Shown here: one piece after another, positions 8,050-17,281 of the stretch
Numbering within the stretch: the first letter of the stretch is position 1
Layout: the number at the start of each line of letters is the position of its first letter
Source of the DNA: Bordetella sp. 02P26C-1
GTDB lineage: Bacteria; Pseudomonadota; Gammaproteobacteria; Burkholderiales; Burkholderiaceae_B
Reading direction: 5' to 3'
Assembly: GCF_009763255.1 (NCBI RefSeq)
Contig: NZ_WSJB01000010.1
Span: forward strand, 1 to 64,000
DNA: 64,000 bases
Program-made: the position numbers and the translations under genes
The notes under the pieces: generated by a model
The model's input: only the letters and a program-made list of their open reading frames with translations
Databases searched by the model: none
Told to the model about the DNA's origin: nothing

Positions 8050-8892
8050 TTAGCGCACGTGCTTCCAGTAAGAGGCATTCAAACGCCAGGCTACGACCAG
8101 AAATAAACCGAGAAACAGCAACACCCACACACCAAGCTGCTTGCGGTACAGCTGATGGGGTTCGGCCATCCAGGACAGGAATGCGGTTAAATCGGCCACG
8201 CCATTGTCAAAACTGGCGACCTTGGTCGGGTCCAGCGCTTTGAATTTAGCCTCAAGTGTAGCGTGTCCGTGGAAATTCGCGACAGGTTCGGTTTTGACCT
8301 GCGCGTAGCCTTGGTCGTCGTAGGTGGTCGTGACGCGTTCCCAGGAGCCGTCTTGCGCCTCGTGCATGGCGACGGTGGTGAGTTCGCGCGGACCCTGGAG
8401 CTGCCAGAAAACGTGCGGCATCCCGACGTTGGGGAAGACGAGGTTGTTCCAGCCGGTCGCCTTGGAGGTGTCGCGGTAGAACGTGCGCATATAGGTATAG
8501 ATGTAATCGGCGCCGGTGGGCCCGGCGTTGATCGATTTGGCGCGCGCGATGATCGACAGGTCAGGCGGTATGGTACCGAACCATTTCTTGGCGTCCGCTG
8601 GCGTCATCGCAATCGTCATCAGATCGCCGACTTTCTCGCCGGTAAACAGCAGGTTTTCGCGGATCTGCTCGTCTGTCAGGCCGATTTCCGTCAGCTTGTT
8701 GTAGCGCATGGACGAGGCGCTATGACAGTTCAGGCAGTAGTTGACGAACAATTTGGCGCCGTTTTGCAGGGCCGCGAGGTCGTTAACCCGGTTGGGCGCG
8801 GTGTCCAGGGGGTAGCCGCCCTCGGCGGCATAGGCGCCGGTGCACGCAAAGAGTAACGCGGCGGCGCCAATCAGCTTCTTGATCATGGTCAT
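8050..8892 (-). CDS. petC: Ubiquinol-cytochrome c reductase, cytochrome c1
   Basis: About 280 aa. The signal peptide starts MTMIKKLIGAAALLFAC and is cut near AYAA. The heme c site CLNCH follows in NYCLNCHSASSMRY; the axial Met is probably in FPNVGMPHVF. A C-terminal membrane anchor (GVWVLLFLGLFLVVAW) precedes ASYWKHVR. It is the c-type subunit of complex III that passes electrons from the Rieske cluster to a soluble or oxidase-bound cytochrome c. An in-frame ATG at 8922 inside petB would add a non-signal-like MPIDPRSPDG, so I prefer the ATG at 8890-8892 (8886 is also possible). Last gene of petABC. Confidence 0.95.
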   Translation of the reverse strand: MTMIKKLIGAAALLFACTGAYAAEGGYPLDTAPNRVNDLAALQNGAKLFVNYCLNCHSASSMRYNKLTEIGLTDEQIRENLLFTGEKVGDLMTIAMTPADAKKWFGTIPPDLSIIARAKSINAGPTGADYIYTYMRTFYRDTSKATGWNNLVFPNVGMPHVFWQLQGPRELTTVAMHEAQDGSWERVTTTYDDQGYAQVKTEPVANFHGHATLEAKFKALDPTKVASFDNGVADLTAFLSWMAEPHQLYRKQLGVWVLLFLGLFLVVAWRLNASYWKHVR

Positions 8893-8911
8893 TCCGTCAG
8901 GGCTCCGAGGG

Positions 8912-10300
8912 TCAATGGGCATGGAACGTCACGCGGTCCGGCACGGGCTTGAAGGTGCCCAGGCGGCTCCAGATCGGCATCAGGAAGAAAAAGCCCAGGT
9001 AGATGAGCGTGCCAATCTGCGACAGGAGGTTGAACGTGTCGTTTGGCGGCTGCGTGCCTAGATAGCCCAGCATCAGGAAGTTGACGATGAAAATCCCATA
9101 CAGCCATTTATGCCACGTGGGGCGATACCGGATAGATTTGACCGGGGAATGATCCAGCCAGGGCAGGAAGAACAGGATCACCACCGCGCCGCCCATGGCG
9201 ACCACGCCCCAGAACTTGGCGTCGATCGTGCGCAGCAGCACGGCCACGACGATCAGCACGGCGGGAATGGCGATGCGCAGGAAACCACGCAGGTTGCTCT
9301 TGACCAGCAGGCCGATGGCACCCAGGACCGCGCCGGCCGCCAGGATCCAGGTGAATTCCTCGGTGGTCGCGCGCAGCATCGAGTAGAACGGTGTGAAATA
9401 CCAGACCGGCGCGATATGCGGCGGGGTCTTAAGCGGATCGGCGGGGATGAAGTTGTTGTATTCCAGGAAGTACCCGCCCATTTCTGGGGCAAAGAACACA
9501 ATGGCCGCGAAGACGATCAAGAACCCCGCGACACCCATGATGTCATGCACGGTGTAGAACGGATGGAACGGAATCGCGTCCTTGGGACGGCCGTATTTGT
9601 CCTTGGGGCCTTGCTTGACCTCGATGCCGTCCGGGTTGTTGGAGCCGACTTCGTGCAGCGCCACCAGGTGAGCCGCGACCAGACCGATCAGCACCAGCGG
9701 GATCGCGATCACGTGAAACGCGAAGAAGCGGTTGAGCGTGGCGTCCGACACGACGTAGTCGCCGCGAATCCAGATGGACAGTTCCGGGCCGATAAAGGGA
9801 ATGGCCGAGAAGAGGTTCACGATCACCTGTGCGCCCCAGTAGGACATCTGGCCCCAGGGCAGCAGATAGCCGAAGAAGGCCTCGCCCATCAGGCACAGGA
9901 AAATCGCAACGCCGAAGATCCACACCAGTTCGCGCGGCTTGCGATAGGAGCCGTAGAAGAGCCCGCGCAACATGTGCAGGTAGACCACGACAAAGAACAT
10001 CGACGCGCCGGTGGAGTGCATATAGCGCACGAGCCAACCCCATGGCACTTCGCGCATGATGTATTCAACCGATTGGAAAGCCCGTTCGGCGTCGGGCTTG
10101 TAGTGCATGACCAGGAAGATCCCGGTCACGATCTGGATGACCAGTACCAACAGCGCCAGCGAGCCGAAGAAATACCAAAAATTGAAATTCTTAGGCGCGT
10201 AGTACTCGGACAGATGCGCCTTCCATGTGGAGGAAGCCGGAAATCTCCGGTCCAGCCAACCCAGCAATCCTGTTGTCTCGACAATCTTTTCGCCAGCCAT
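8912..10300 (-). CDS. petB: Ubiquinol-cytochrome c reductase, cytochrome b
   Basis: 462 aa polytopic protein with eight or more membrane spans. The N-terminal b-type half has the four heme-ligating His in helices B and D (MHYKPDAERAF follows helix A; HSTGASMFFVVVYLHMLRG and HVIAIPLVLIGLVAAHLVALHEVGS are seen). The Qo-site signature appears as DPLKTPPHIAPVWYF, with a PVWY variant of PEWY. The C-terminal extension is typical of proteobacterial long cytochrome b. It is the quinol-oxidising core of complex III in the inner membrane. It lies 65 bases after petA and runs into petC. Confidence 0.96.
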   Translation of the reverse strand: MAGEKIVETTGLLGWLDRRFPASSTWKAHLSEYYAPKNFNFWYFFGSLALLVLVIQIVTGIFLVMHYKPDAERAFQSVEYIMREVPWGWLVRYMHSTGASMFFVVVYLHMLRGLFYGSYRKPRELVWIFGVAIFLCLMGEAFFGYLLPWGQMSYWGAQVIVNLFSAIPFIGPELSIWIRGDYVVSDATLNRFFAFHVIAIPLVLIGLVAAHLVALHEVGSNNPDGIEVKQGPKDKYGRPKDAIPFHPFYTVHDIMGVAGFLIVFAAIVFFAPEMGGYFLEYNNFIPADPLKTPPHIAPVWYFTPFYSMLRATTEEFTWILAAGAVLGAIGLLVKSNLRGFLRIAIPAVLIVVAVLLRTIDAKFWGVVAMGGAVVILFFLPWLDHSPVKSIRYRPTWHKWLYGIFIVNFLMLGYLGTQPPNDTFNLLSQIGTLIYLGFFFLMPIWSRLGTFKPVPDRVTFHAH

Positions 10301-10365
10301 GCATGGCTCCTTCTATACAGGGCGTATTGTGCTTAGTCGGGAGAGCTTAACGCGCGGGGAGCGCA

Positions 10366-11010
10366 TCAAGCTTTGTTGTCTTCGTCTACCCCGACGATGA
10401 TGCGGGTGTCGCTCAGGTATTGATATGGAGGAACTTCGAGGTTGTCGGGCGCGGGCTTGTTTTTGTAGACGCGTCCGGCAAGATCGAAGGTAGAGCCGTG
10501 GCAGGGGCACAGGAAACCGCCCTGCCAGGAGGATGGCAGACCACCGCCACCGCCTTTTTCGAAGTGTGCGGTGGGCGAGCAGCCCAGGTGCGTACAGATA
10601 CCGACGCAGACGAACAGGTCTGGTTCGCGCGAGCGGTATTCATTCTTGGCGTATTCGGGGGTGTAGCCGGGCCGCTCGGATTCGGGGTCGGCGAGATAGG
10701 GGTCTTGCTGTTTGATGCCGGCTAGCTGGGCGTCGTCGCGACGCAAAATCCAGACCGGTTTACCCCGCCATTCGACGGTGCGCATCTGGCCGGGAGCGAG
10801 ATCAGCGACGTCGACTTCAACGGGAGCGCCAGCGGCGCGGGCCTTTTCGGATGGGGCAAAGGTACTGACAAACGGGACGGCTGCTGCCACTCCGGCTACA
10901 CCGCCCACCGCACAGGCCGTCGTGACCCACATGCGGCGCGAAGGATCTGGTGGCAGACTTGGATTTACCGCACCTTCATCATCATCATGCAACAGCGTAT
11001 CCTGACTCAT
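10366..11010 (-). CDS. petA: Ubiquinol-cytochrome c reductase, Rieske iron-sulfur subunit
   Basis: 214 aa from the ATG at 11008-11010, chosen because GAGGATGGGA lies directly upstream; an upstream in-frame start would add 21 residues with no family match. The N-terminus carries a twin-arginine anchor (DPSRRMWVTTACAVGGVAG), so export should use the Tat system, whose genes are in this window. The 2Fe-2S ligands are in CTHLGC and CPCHGS. It moves electrons from quinol at cytochrome b to cytochrome c1. First gene of petABC, divergent from mscL. Confidence 0.96.
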   Translation of the reverse strand: MSQDTLLHDDDEGAVNPSLPPDPSRRMWVTTACAVGGVAGVAAAVPFVSTFAPSEKARAAGAPVEVDVADLAPGQMRTVEWRGKPVWILRRDDAQLAGIKQQDPYLADPESERPGYTPEYAKNEYRSREPDLFVCVGICTHLGCSPTAHFEKGGGGGLPSSWQGGFLCPCHGSTFDLAGRVYKNKPAPDNLEVPPYQYLSDTRIIVGVDEDNKA

Positions 11011-11157
11011 CTTCCCATCCTCAGTGATACGGGCTTGTTCCTTGCTAGCGATAGGCTGGCAGGCGACCCGCATCTGTTGTGTGAAACATGTAACAGTGCT
11101 GCAACCGCGTATTATAACGCCTGCCCGCTTCAGGGCGTATGACGAAAGGGAGTGCTC

Positions 11158-11604
11158 ATGAGCAAAGCATCTGGTTTCCTAAAAGAGTTTCGTGATTTCG
11201 CCGTGAAAGGCAATGCGTTCGATCTGGCCGTTGGTGTCATTATCGGCGCCGCGTTTAGCAAGATCGTTGATTCGGTCGTAAAAGACCTGATCATGCCACT
11301 GGTGAACTTCGTGTTGGGCGGTTCGGTGGATTTTTCCAACAAGTTCCTGGTGTTGTCCGTGCCCGAGGGCTATACCGGCCCGATGACTTATGCCGATCTG
11401 ACTCAAGCGGGCGCGATTGTGTTTGCCTGGGGCAACTTCCTGACCATTCTCATTAATTTCATTCTGCTGGCCTTTGTCGTGTTCATGATCATCAAGGTGA
11501 TCAACTCGGCGCGTCGCAAGCATGAAGAAGAACCTGCCGCCCCGGCCGCCCCGCCGGAAGATGTGGCGTTGCTGCGCGAGATCCGCGATTTGTTGAAGCG
11601 GTAA
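11158..11604 (+). CDS. mscL: Large-conductance mechanosensitive channel
   Basis: 148 aa. It starts [19 protein letters not shown], with the TM1 pore helix ([20 protein letters not shown]), a periplasmic loop, TM2 ([20 protein letters not shown]) and a C-terminal helix ending [11 protein letters not shown]. The homopentamer opens under membrane tension to release solutes on hypo-osmotic shock. AAAGGGAG precedes the ATG at 11158; a GTG two codons earlier is less likely. The Pro/Ala/Glu-rich linker ([13 protein letters not shown]) before the last helix is a lineage feature. It is a single gene facing the Nif3-like gene, with 21 bases between them. Confidence 0.96.
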   Translation: MSKASGFLKEFRDFAVKGNAFDLAVGVIIGAAFSKIVDSVVKDLIMPLVNFVLGGSVDFSNKFLVLSVPEGYTGPMTYADLTQAGAIVFAWGNFLTILINFILLAFVVFMIIKVINSARRKHEEEPAAPAAPPEDVALLREIRDLLKR

Positions 11605-11625
11605 ATCTGCGCAGCGGATGCGTCG

Positions 11626-12402
11626 TCAGACCGGGTTGTCGATATCGATGAATTCAACCCGGATGCCGAACTCGCGCGCGACGGCTTCGCCTAGCGCCTG
11701 TACACCATAACGTTCGGTCGCGTGATGGCCTGCGCCGATAAAGCCGGTGCCGGTTTCGCGCGCGAGGTGAAAGGTCGGCTCGGAGGCTTCGCCCGTGATG
11801 TAGGCGTCGGCGCCGGCGTCGATGGCATCGCCCAGCATGCCCTGCGCGCCACCCGTGCACCATGCGATGCGGCGCAAGGGCTGTTCAGGATCACCGATCA
11901 CGAGTGGCGTGCGTCCTAGTCTTTCTTGCGTGCGCGCGGCCAATGCGCCCAACGTGGGCAGATCCGGCGCGTTGCCTAACCACACGAGGTCGCCATGACC
12001 ACAAGTGAGGGGCTTGCCTTGATCGTCGCGTTCCGGGGTGAGGCCCAGCACGCGGGCGAGTTGCGCGTTGTTGCCCCATTCAGGATGCGCATCCAACGGC
12101 AGGTGATAGGCGTAAAGATTCAGATCGTGTTGCAGGGCGAGCGCCAGGCGGGTACGGCGCGTGCCACGCACACGTGGGTCTTCGTTTTTCCAGAACCATC
12201 CGTGATGCACCAGGATGGCATCGGCGCCGCGTTCGATGGCCGCGCGCAGCAATGCCTCGGAGGCGGTGACTCCGGTGATAATGTGGCCTACGCGCGGTTT
12301 GCCTTCGACCTGGAGACCGTTCGGACAGTAGTCTTTGAATCGCGGCGCTTGCAGCGTGGCGTCGAGCCAGGCAGTCAGTTCGCGGGTGTCGATGGTTTTC
12401 AT
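11626..12402 (-). CDS. Nif3-like dinuclear metal centre protein (YbgI family)
   Basis: 258 aa. The metal ligands typical of the family are visible: LVHHGWFW near residue 66, HLPLDAHP near residue 99, and GAGHHATERYG near the end. Family members form toroidal hexamers with a two-metal site. Some are described as GTP cyclohydrolase I type 2 homologues, but a firm physiological role is lacking. It is transcribed away from the HtrA gene, with only 20 bases between the ATGs, so the two share a very tight divergent promoter region. Confidence 0.9.
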   Translation of the reverse strand: MKTIDTRELTAWLDATLQAPRFKDYCPNGLQVEGKPRVGHIITGVTASEALLRAAIERGADAILVHHGWFWKNEDPRVRGTRRTRLALALQHDLNLYAYHLPLDAHPEWGNNAQLARVLGLTPERDDQGKPLTCGHGDLVWLGNAPDLPTLGALAARTQERLGRTPLVIGDPEQPLRRIAWCTGGAQGMLGDAIDAGADAYITGEASEPTFHLARETGTGFIGAGHHATERYGVQALGEAVAREFGIRVEFIDIDNPV

Positions 12403-12422
12403 TGTCTTACCTTGTCAGGATC

Positions 12423-13640
12423 ATGCGTCGCTATTGGCTGATATTCGCTCAGGCCGTCACGGTGTGTCTGGCCATTTTATTCGTCGTGACGACGTTGCGA
12501 CCTGACTGGCTGCGCTTATCCACTTATGCGCCATCGTCTGGCCCAAGCGCGCCGCCGCCCGTTGCCGCTGATGCCGGTAACGGGGCGCAAGCCGATGCCA
12601 ATTCCAATGCGGACGCCCGCCCTGCCCTGATTCCCGGCGTTGTGTCTTATGCGCCAGCCGTGGCGCGCGCCGCGCCGTCGGTGGTGAATGTGTACACCAG
12701 CAAGCATGTGAATGTGCCGGTGGTGCCGTTGCCCGATGATCCGATGCTCAAGCAACTGCTTGGCCAGATGCCTGGCATCTCGCGCAATCAGCCTACCAGC
12801 AGCCTCGGTTCGGGCGTGATCGTCAGCCCCGAAGGCTATGTGCTGACCAACTATCACGTCGTGGAGGCCGCCGATGCGATCGAGGTGGCACTGACGGATG
12901 GTCGGGCGGGGACGGCCAAGGTGGTCGGTGCGGATCCGGAGACTGATTTAGCGGTGCTGAAACTCGCCGATGAGCTGCGACCCTTTCCCGTGGCGGCTTT
13001 TGCCACGGATCTGCGCTTGCAGGTGGGGGATGTGGTGCTGGCCATCGGCAACCCCTTCGGTGTGGGGCAGACGACCACTCAGGGCATTGTGTCGGCCTTG
13101 GGGCGCACGGGCCTGGGCATTAATACGTACGAAAATTTCATTCAGACGGATGCGGCGATTAACCCGGGCAACTCGGGCGGCGCATTGATCGATACGCAAG
13201 GCAATTTGGTGGGGATTAACGCGGCGATCTATTCCGAGACGGGCGGCTCGCTGGGGATCGGTTTTGCGATTCCCGTGGATACCGCGCGCAAGATCATGGA
13301 AGAGATCATCAAGTCCGGCGGTGTGCGGCGTGGCTGGCTGGGCATCGAGCCGCAGGACATCACGCCGGATCTGGCGCGTGCGTTCGGCCTGTCCGCGAAT
13401 ACGCGCGGCGTCATCATCGCGGGCGTGATGCGCGATGGTCCAGCGGCCAAAGGCGGCCTGCGCGTCGGCGATATCGTGAAGTCGATTGATGGCGTCGAGG
13501 TCAGTGACACGATGACCATGCTGCGTTTGATCGCGGCGCTGCCGCCCGGCGAAAAAGCCACGGTGCGTGTACGGCGCAGCGGCAAGCCGCGCGAGCTGAC
13601 GGTGACCATTGGAACGCGGCCGATGTTGCCGCGGTCATAG
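12423..13640 (+). CDS. HtrA/Do-like serine protease (single PDZ)
   Basis: 405 aa. An N-terminal membrane anchor or uncleaved signal (about residues 6-24) is followed by an Ala/Pro-rich linker. The trypsin-like domain has its triad at His145 (TNYHVVEAA), Asp175 (ETDLAVLKL) and Ser251 (NPGNSGGAL). One PDZ domain follows (RRGWLGIEPQD onward). Anchor plus single PDZ resembles DegS, the protease that starts the sigmaE envelope-stress cascade, more than DegP. This fits the sigmaE-like promoter at rpoH in this window, though a general quality-control role is equally possible. I chose the ATG at 12423 (CAGGA upstream) over an upstream TTG. Confidence 0.9.
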   Translation: MRRYWLIFAQAVTVCLAILFVVTTLRPDWLRLSTYAPSSGPSAPPPVAADAGNGAQADANSNADARPALIPGVVSYAPAVARAAPSVVNVYTSKHVNVPVVPLPDDPMLKQLLGQMPGISRNQPTSSLGSGVIVSPEGYVLTNYHVVEAADAIEVALTDGRAGTAKVVGADPETDLAVLKLADELRPFPVAAFATDLRLQVGDVVLAIGNPFGVGQTTTQGIVSALGRTGLGINTYENFIQTDAAINPGNSGGALIDTQGNLVGINAAIYSETGGSLGIGFAIPVDTARKIMEEIIKSGGVRRGWLGIEPQDITPDLARAFGLSANTRGVIIAGVMRDGPAAKGGLRVGDIVKSIDGVEVSDTMTMLRLIAALPPGEKATVRVRRSGKPRELTVTIGTRPMLPRS

Positions 13641-13675
13641 CTCGCTCAGCCCACTGCACCTGAACTTGCCCTGCC

Positions 13676-14476
13676 TCAGGGCTGTTCGGTCAGACTGTTA
13701 GCTTCGTCGGCTTCGGCGCGGCTGTTAGGGGTGACCATGCGAGCAATGAGCAGCCCGACCTCGTACAACAGACACAGCGGGACAGCCAGCATGAATTGGC
13801 TCACCACATCGGGCGGCGTCACCACGGCGGCGATCACGAACGCGCCCACGACCACATAGCCGCGCGCGGCGCGCAGTTTTTGCAGTTCGACGATGCCTGT
13901 TTTCACGAGCAGCACGACGGCGACCGGGACTTCAAAGGTGATGCCGAAGGCCAGGAACATCGTCATGACGAAGCTCAGATAGGCCTCAATGTCCGGCGCG
14001 GGCGTGATCGACTGCGGCGCGAAACTCGCGATGAAGTGAAAGACCGTGCGGAAAACAAAGAAATAGCAAAACGCCATGCCCAAGATAAAGAGCAGCGTGC
14101 TCGATACGATCAATGGCAGCGCCAGGCGTTTTTCATGGCGGTACAGTCCGGGCGCGACAAAGGCCCAGGCCTGATAGAGCACAACCGGCAGCGCGATGAT
14201 GAACGCCGCCATGAGCGTGACTTTGACAGGCACCATGAACGGCGTGATCACGCCGGTGGCGATCATACGGGTGCCCTGCGGCAGCGAGGCCAGCATGGGC
14301 TGGGCCAGCACGTCATAAATGACCGAAGCGCCCGGGTAGAGGAACAGCACCACGAACACCACGAGTACGGTGATCACGGCTTTCATGAGCCGGCTGCGCA
14401 GCTCGACCAGGTGCGAGATGAAAGTTTCCTGCGGCTGATCCTGGTCCAGATCGTCGTGCTGGGCGTTCTGAGTCAC
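13676..14476 (-). CDS. tatC: Twin-arginine translocase subunit TatC
   Basis: 266 aa with six membrane segments. Conserved features include [12 protein letters not shown] at the N-terminus, the P-rich periplasmic loop, and the [14 protein letters not shown] stretch. TatC with TatB forms the receptor that recognises twin-arginine signals on folded proteins in the inner membrane. The start is GTG (14474-14476), overlapping the tatB TGA as GTGA, so translation is coupled. Likely local client: the Rieske protein PetA. The Arg/Glu-rich C-terminus ([11 protein letters not shown]) is cytoplasmic. Confidence 0.96.
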   Translation of the reverse strand: MTQNAQHDDLDQDQPQETFISHLVELRSRLMKAVITVLVVFVVLFLYPGASVIYDVLAQPMLASLPQGTRMIATGVITPFMVPVKVTLMAAFIIALPVVLYQAWAFVAPGLYRHEKRLALPLIVSSTLLFILGMAFCYFFVFRTVFHFIASFAPQSITPAPDIEAYLSFVMTMFLAFGITFEVPVAVVLLVKTGIVELQKLRAARGYVVVGAFVIAAVVTPPDVVSQFMLAVPLCLLYEVGLLIARMVTPNSRAEADEANSLTEQP

Positions 14477-14964
14477 GGCGTGGTCGGCGTTTTAGGTTGC
14501 TGGGGAGACGTAACCGGCTCGGCGGGTACGGATGCGCTGGAAGCCGGGGGTGGGTTGTCGGCGGGTGCGGATGGCGCGGAGGCTGTGGGAGCAACAGAGG
14601 CTGCTACCGCCGCAGCGGTTGCCGGCGTTGCAGACGAGGTCGCTTCGGCGTCCTTTTTGATATCCGCGAAGGCTTTGTTTGCCTCGGATGCCGTCGTGTC
14701 CAGCTCGCTGCGTATGGTCGTTTCCGTCTCGCGCAACGAGGTTTTCACGTTGTGCGCGGCTTCGTCCATTTCGCTCTTGAACTTGCGCAGTTCGTCGAGC
14801 TCGATTTCGCGGCGGATATCGCTTTTGACGTCACTGACGTAGCGTTGCGCGCGACCGAGCAAATGCCCGATGGTACGCGCCACTTTGGGCAGACGTTCTG
14901 GCCCGATGACGATCAGCGCGATAACGCCGATCACCATCATCTCCGTGAAACTGACATCAAACAT
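14473..14964 (-). CDS. tatB: Twin-arginine translocase subunit TatB
   Basis: 163 aa. One N-terminal membrane helix ([20 protein letters not shown]) is followed by [18 protein letters not shown], the typical TatB hinge and amphipathic helix. A long charged helix and an Ala/Pro-rich disordered tail complete the protein. TatB pairs with TatC in the substrate receptor. It lies 100 bases downstream of tatA, a gap containing a strong hairpin, and overlaps tatC by four bases. Confidence 0.95.
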   Translation of the reverse strand: MFDVSFTEMMVIGVIALIVIGPERLPKVARTIGHLLGRAQRYVSDVKSDIRREIELDELRKFKSEMDEAAHNVKTSLRETETTIRSELDTTASEANKAFADIKKDAEATSSATPATAAAVAASVAPTASAPSAPADNPPPASSASVPAEPVTSPQQPKTPTTP

Positions 14965-15003
14965 GCGACATCTGCTCGCTTAAAAACATAGCACTAGGAA
15001 ATC

Positions 15004-15044
15004 GCGGTCGAGGCGGCGCCAATGCCAGGCATCGCGTCGACCGC
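15004..15044 (-). other. Stable hairpin between tatA and tatB
   Basis: GCGGTCGA (15004-15011) and TCGACCGC (15037-15044) are perfect 8-bp arms. The loop itself holds a nested palindrome ATGCC-A-GGCAT (15022-15032). There is no T run after it on the minus strand, so it is not a classic terminator. It could stabilise the upstream tatA mRNA or attenuate read-through, which would help TatA exceed TatBC. Inferred from sequence only. Confidence 0.5.
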
Positions 15045-15064
15045 ATTCAACCGCGTCACGCCAA

Positions 15065-15289
15065 TCAGGAGTGATGCTTTTCCTTGGTCTGCACGTCGAT
15101 GGTGTCGTCGGCCACTTTGTTCTGCGTGACTTGCTCGGGCTTGTCGCTGTTGGCGTCTTTCATGCCTTCTTTGAAGCCTTTGACCGCGCCGCCGAGGTCG
15201 CTGCCGATGTTGCGCAGTTTCTTGGTACCGAAGATGAGTGCAACGATGACCAGGACAACCAACCAATGCCAGATACTGAAGCTACCCAT
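15065..15289 (-). CDS. tatA: Twin-arginine translocase subunit TatA
   Basis: 74 aa. It starts [21 protein letters not shown], a short membrane helix, followed by [19 protein letters not shown], the TatA hinge and amphipathic helix, then a polar tail. TatA multimerises to form the transport path for folded proteins. It lies between the HIT gene (18 bases) and tatB, completing a tatABC cluster at the end of the his region, a linkage seen across betaproteobacteria. Confidence 0.95.
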   Translation of the reverse strand: MGSFSIWHWLVVLVIVALIFGTKKLRNIGSDLGGAVKGFKEGMKDANSDKPEQVTQNKVADDTIDVQTKEKHHS

Positions 15290-15307
15290 GATGATGAATC
15301 TCCGGGG

Positions 15308-15676
15308 TTATGCGTTGGGCGCCGTGCGACCCTGCCAGGGACGCGGGCCGCCGAGGATATGGAAATGCAAATGCGGGACTTCCTGGCCGCCATGCGCGCC
15401 CGAGTTGGCGACTAAGCGGAACCCGCCTTCGGGTCCCGGCTGACAACCATTCTCGGCCGCCAGTCGGGTAGCCAATACTGTCATTCTACCCAACCAGCCG
15501 GCGTCCTCGGGCGTGACATCCTGCAGCGAGACCAAGTGGTGCTTGGGGATAACCAGCAGATGCACCGGCGCGGCCGGATTGATGTCATGAAAGGCCAGGA
15601 ATTCTTCGTCCTCGTAGACTTTCTTCGAGGGGATTTCGCCGCGGACGATTTTGCAGAAAATACAGTTGTCGCTCAT
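15308..15676 (-). CDS. Histidine triad (HIT/HinT) nucleotide hydrolase
   Basis: 122 aa. It has the N-terminal zinc-type CIFCKIVRGEIPS and the active-site triad HLHFHILGG (about residues 101-109), with a conserved HLLVIPKHH strand earlier. HinT proteins hydrolyse adenosine phosphoramidates and aminoacyl-adenylates in the cytoplasm. The order hisE-HIT-tatA is conserved in many betaproteobacteria. It starts 13 bases after the hisE stop and is likely on the same long transcript. Confidence 0.93.
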   Translation of the reverse strand: MSDNCIFCKIVRGEIPSKKVYEDEEFLAFHDINPAAPVHLLVIPKHHLVSLQDVTPEDAGWLGRMTVLATRLAAENGCQPGPEGGFRLVANSGAHGGQEVPHLHFHILGGPRPWQGRTAPNA

Positions 15677-15689
15677 GGTGGCTCCGGAC

Positions 15690-16037
15690 TCAGGATGCAG
15701 GGCGGCGCGCTTTTTCTTCCAACCCGGACAGCCCTTCGCGTCGTGCCAGCTCGGCCAGCACGTCTTCGGGGCGCAGGTTGAAGTGCGTCAGCGCAACGAG
15801 GCAATGAAACCATAGATCGGCCGTCTCGCTGACGATGCGCTCGGGCGTGCCGTCTTTGGCAGCCATGACCAGTTCGGTGGCTTCCTCGCCGATCTTTTTC
15901 AGAAACGAATCGGGGCCCTTGGCGAGCAGCTTGGCCACGTACGAGGACGCGGGATCGCCGCCATGATCCGGGCGTCGCGTCTCGAGCGTATCGGCGATGC
16001 GCGCCAGCGTGTCGGCGCCGTGTTCGGGAGTGCTCAT
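15690..16037 (-). CDS. hisE: Phosphoribosyl-ATP pyrophosphatase
   Basis: 115 aa. The MazG-like fold is marked by [17 protein letters not shown] and [13 protein letters not shown], whose acidic residues bind Mg. It performs step 2 of histidine synthesis, PR-ATP to PR-AMP plus PPi. The ATG at 16035-16037 overlaps the hisI TGA as ATGA, which decides this start over longer in-frame options. It is a separate gene rather than a HisIE fusion. Last his gene in the operon. Confidence 0.95.
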   Translation of the reverse strand: MSTPEHGADTLARIADTLETRRPDHGGDPASSYVAKLLAKGPDSFLKKIGEEATELVMAAKDGTPERIVSETADLWFHCLVALTHFNLRPEDVLAELARREGLSGLEEKARRPAS

Positions 16038-16438
16038 TTGTAGATGTGCTCCGGGTCTTTCAGGACGGGGTCCACGCTCACCCAGGTGGCGCTGTCGGTC
16101 TGCCCTTCGAGGCGGCGAAAGAAACAGCTGGCGCGGCCCGTGTGGCAGGCGATGCCGCCTTCCTGGTGAACCTTCAGCAAAATCACGTCGCCGTCGCAAT
16201 CCAGGCGCAGTTCGTGCACGGTCTGGGTATGACCGGACTCTTCGCCCTTGCGCCAGAGGCGCTGGCGCGAACGCGAAAAGTACACCGCGCGGCCGGTGGC
16301 GGCGGTCTCGGACAAGGCTTCTTGATTCATCCAGGCCACCATCAGGATATCGCCGGTTTCGGCGTCCTGAGCGATGGCGGGAATCAGGCCGTTGGCGTCA
16401 AAGACGACGTCGGCCATCCAGGCGGGTTGTGGTGTCAT
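16034..16438 (-). CDS. hisI: Phosphoribosyl-AMP cyclohydrolase
   Basis: 134 aa. The catalytic and zinc-binding motifs are in [42 protein letters not shown] and [14 protein letters not shown] (Cys ligands). It opens the purine ring of PR-AMP in step 3 of histidine synthesis. It lies nine bases after hisF and overlaps hisE by four bases. Confidence 0.96.
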   Translation of the reverse strand: MTPQPAWMADVVFDANGLIPAIAQDAETGDILMVAWMNQEALSETAATGRAVYFSRSRQRLWRKGEESGHTQTVHELRLDCDGDVILLKVHQEGGIACHTGRASCFFRRLEGQTDSATWVSVDPVLKDPEHIYK

Positions 16439-16447
16439 GGGTGCAGT

Positions 16448-17281
16448 CTAATCCAGTCTGACGGAGATGCCCTGATTCGCCATGAACGTCTTGCATTCCC
16501 GCACAGTGTGTTGGCCGAAATGGAAGATGCTCGCGGCCAGCACGGCGCTGGCGCGTCCGGCGGTCACGCCATCGGCCAAGTGCTGCAGACTGCCGACGCC
16601 GCCCGAGGCGATCACCGGAACCGGCACGGCGTCGGACACGCGGCGGGTCAGTTCGATGTCAAAGCCGGATTTGGTGCCATCGCGGTCCATGCTGGTCAGC
16701 AGGATTTCGCCCGCGCCATAGGCGGCCATTTTGCGCGCCCATTCGACGGCGTCCAGGCCCGTGGGTTTGCGGCCGCCGTGGGTAAAGACTTCCCAACGCG
16801 GTGGTTCACCGGGCGCGGAGACGCGGCGCGCGTCGATGGCGACCACGATGCACTGCGAGCCGTGATAGTCGGCGGCGGCGCGCACTAACTCGGGGTTCGC
16901 GACCGCCGCGCTATTGATGCTGATCTTGTCCGCACCCGCATTGAGCAGGCGTTGCACGTCGGAAACCTGACGCACGCCACCGCCCACGGTCAGCGGGATG
17001 AAGACCTGCGAGGCGACTTGCTCGATGATGGGCAGAATCAGATCGCGGTCGTCGCTGGTGGCCGTGATATCGAGAAACGTCAGTTCGTCAGCGCCCTGCT
17101 CGTCGTAGCGTCGCGCGATCTCGACGGGGTCACCCGCATCGGTCAGATTGACGAAGTTCACGCCTTTGACGACACGGCCGGCCGTGACGTCCAAGCAAGG
17201 AATGATGCGACGCGTGAGCGCGCTGGCCTGACCGGACGCGGCGGGCGTCGTGGGAGCGGCGGAGGGATTTACAACAGTCAT
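16448..17281 (-). CDS. hisF: Imidazole glycerol phosphate synthase, cyclase subunit
   Basis: 277 aa from the ATG at 17279-17281, which overlaps the hisA TGA as ATGA. A 20-residue Ala/Pro/Thr-rich N-terminal extension precedes the conserved [18 protein letters not shown]; catalytic Asp is in PCLD and the second Asp in [13 protein letters not shown]. The (beta/alpha)8 barrel takes ammonia from HisH to form IGP and AICAR. The extension is unusual relative to the roughly 255-residue norm but lies outside the barrel. Confidence 0.95.
   Translation of the reverse strand: MTVVNPSAAPTTPAASGQASALTRRIIPCLDVTAGRVVKGVNFVNLTDAGDPVEIARRYDEQGADELTFLDITATSDDRDLILPIIEQVASQVFIPLTVGGGVRQVSDVQRLLNAGADKISINSAAVANPELVRAAADYHGSQCIVVAIDARRVSAPGEPPRWEVFTHGGRKPTGLDAVEWARKMAAYGAGEILLTSMDRDGTKSGFDIELTRRVSDAVPVPVIASGGVGSLQHLADGVTAGRASAVLAASIFHFGQHTVRECKTFMANQGISVRLD

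Noticed and set aside
9110-10336. A 408-codon plus-strand frame antisense to petB
   Set aside because: Composition is His/Gln/Asp-rich as expected for the antisense of a membrane protein gene; there is no domain and no start signal.
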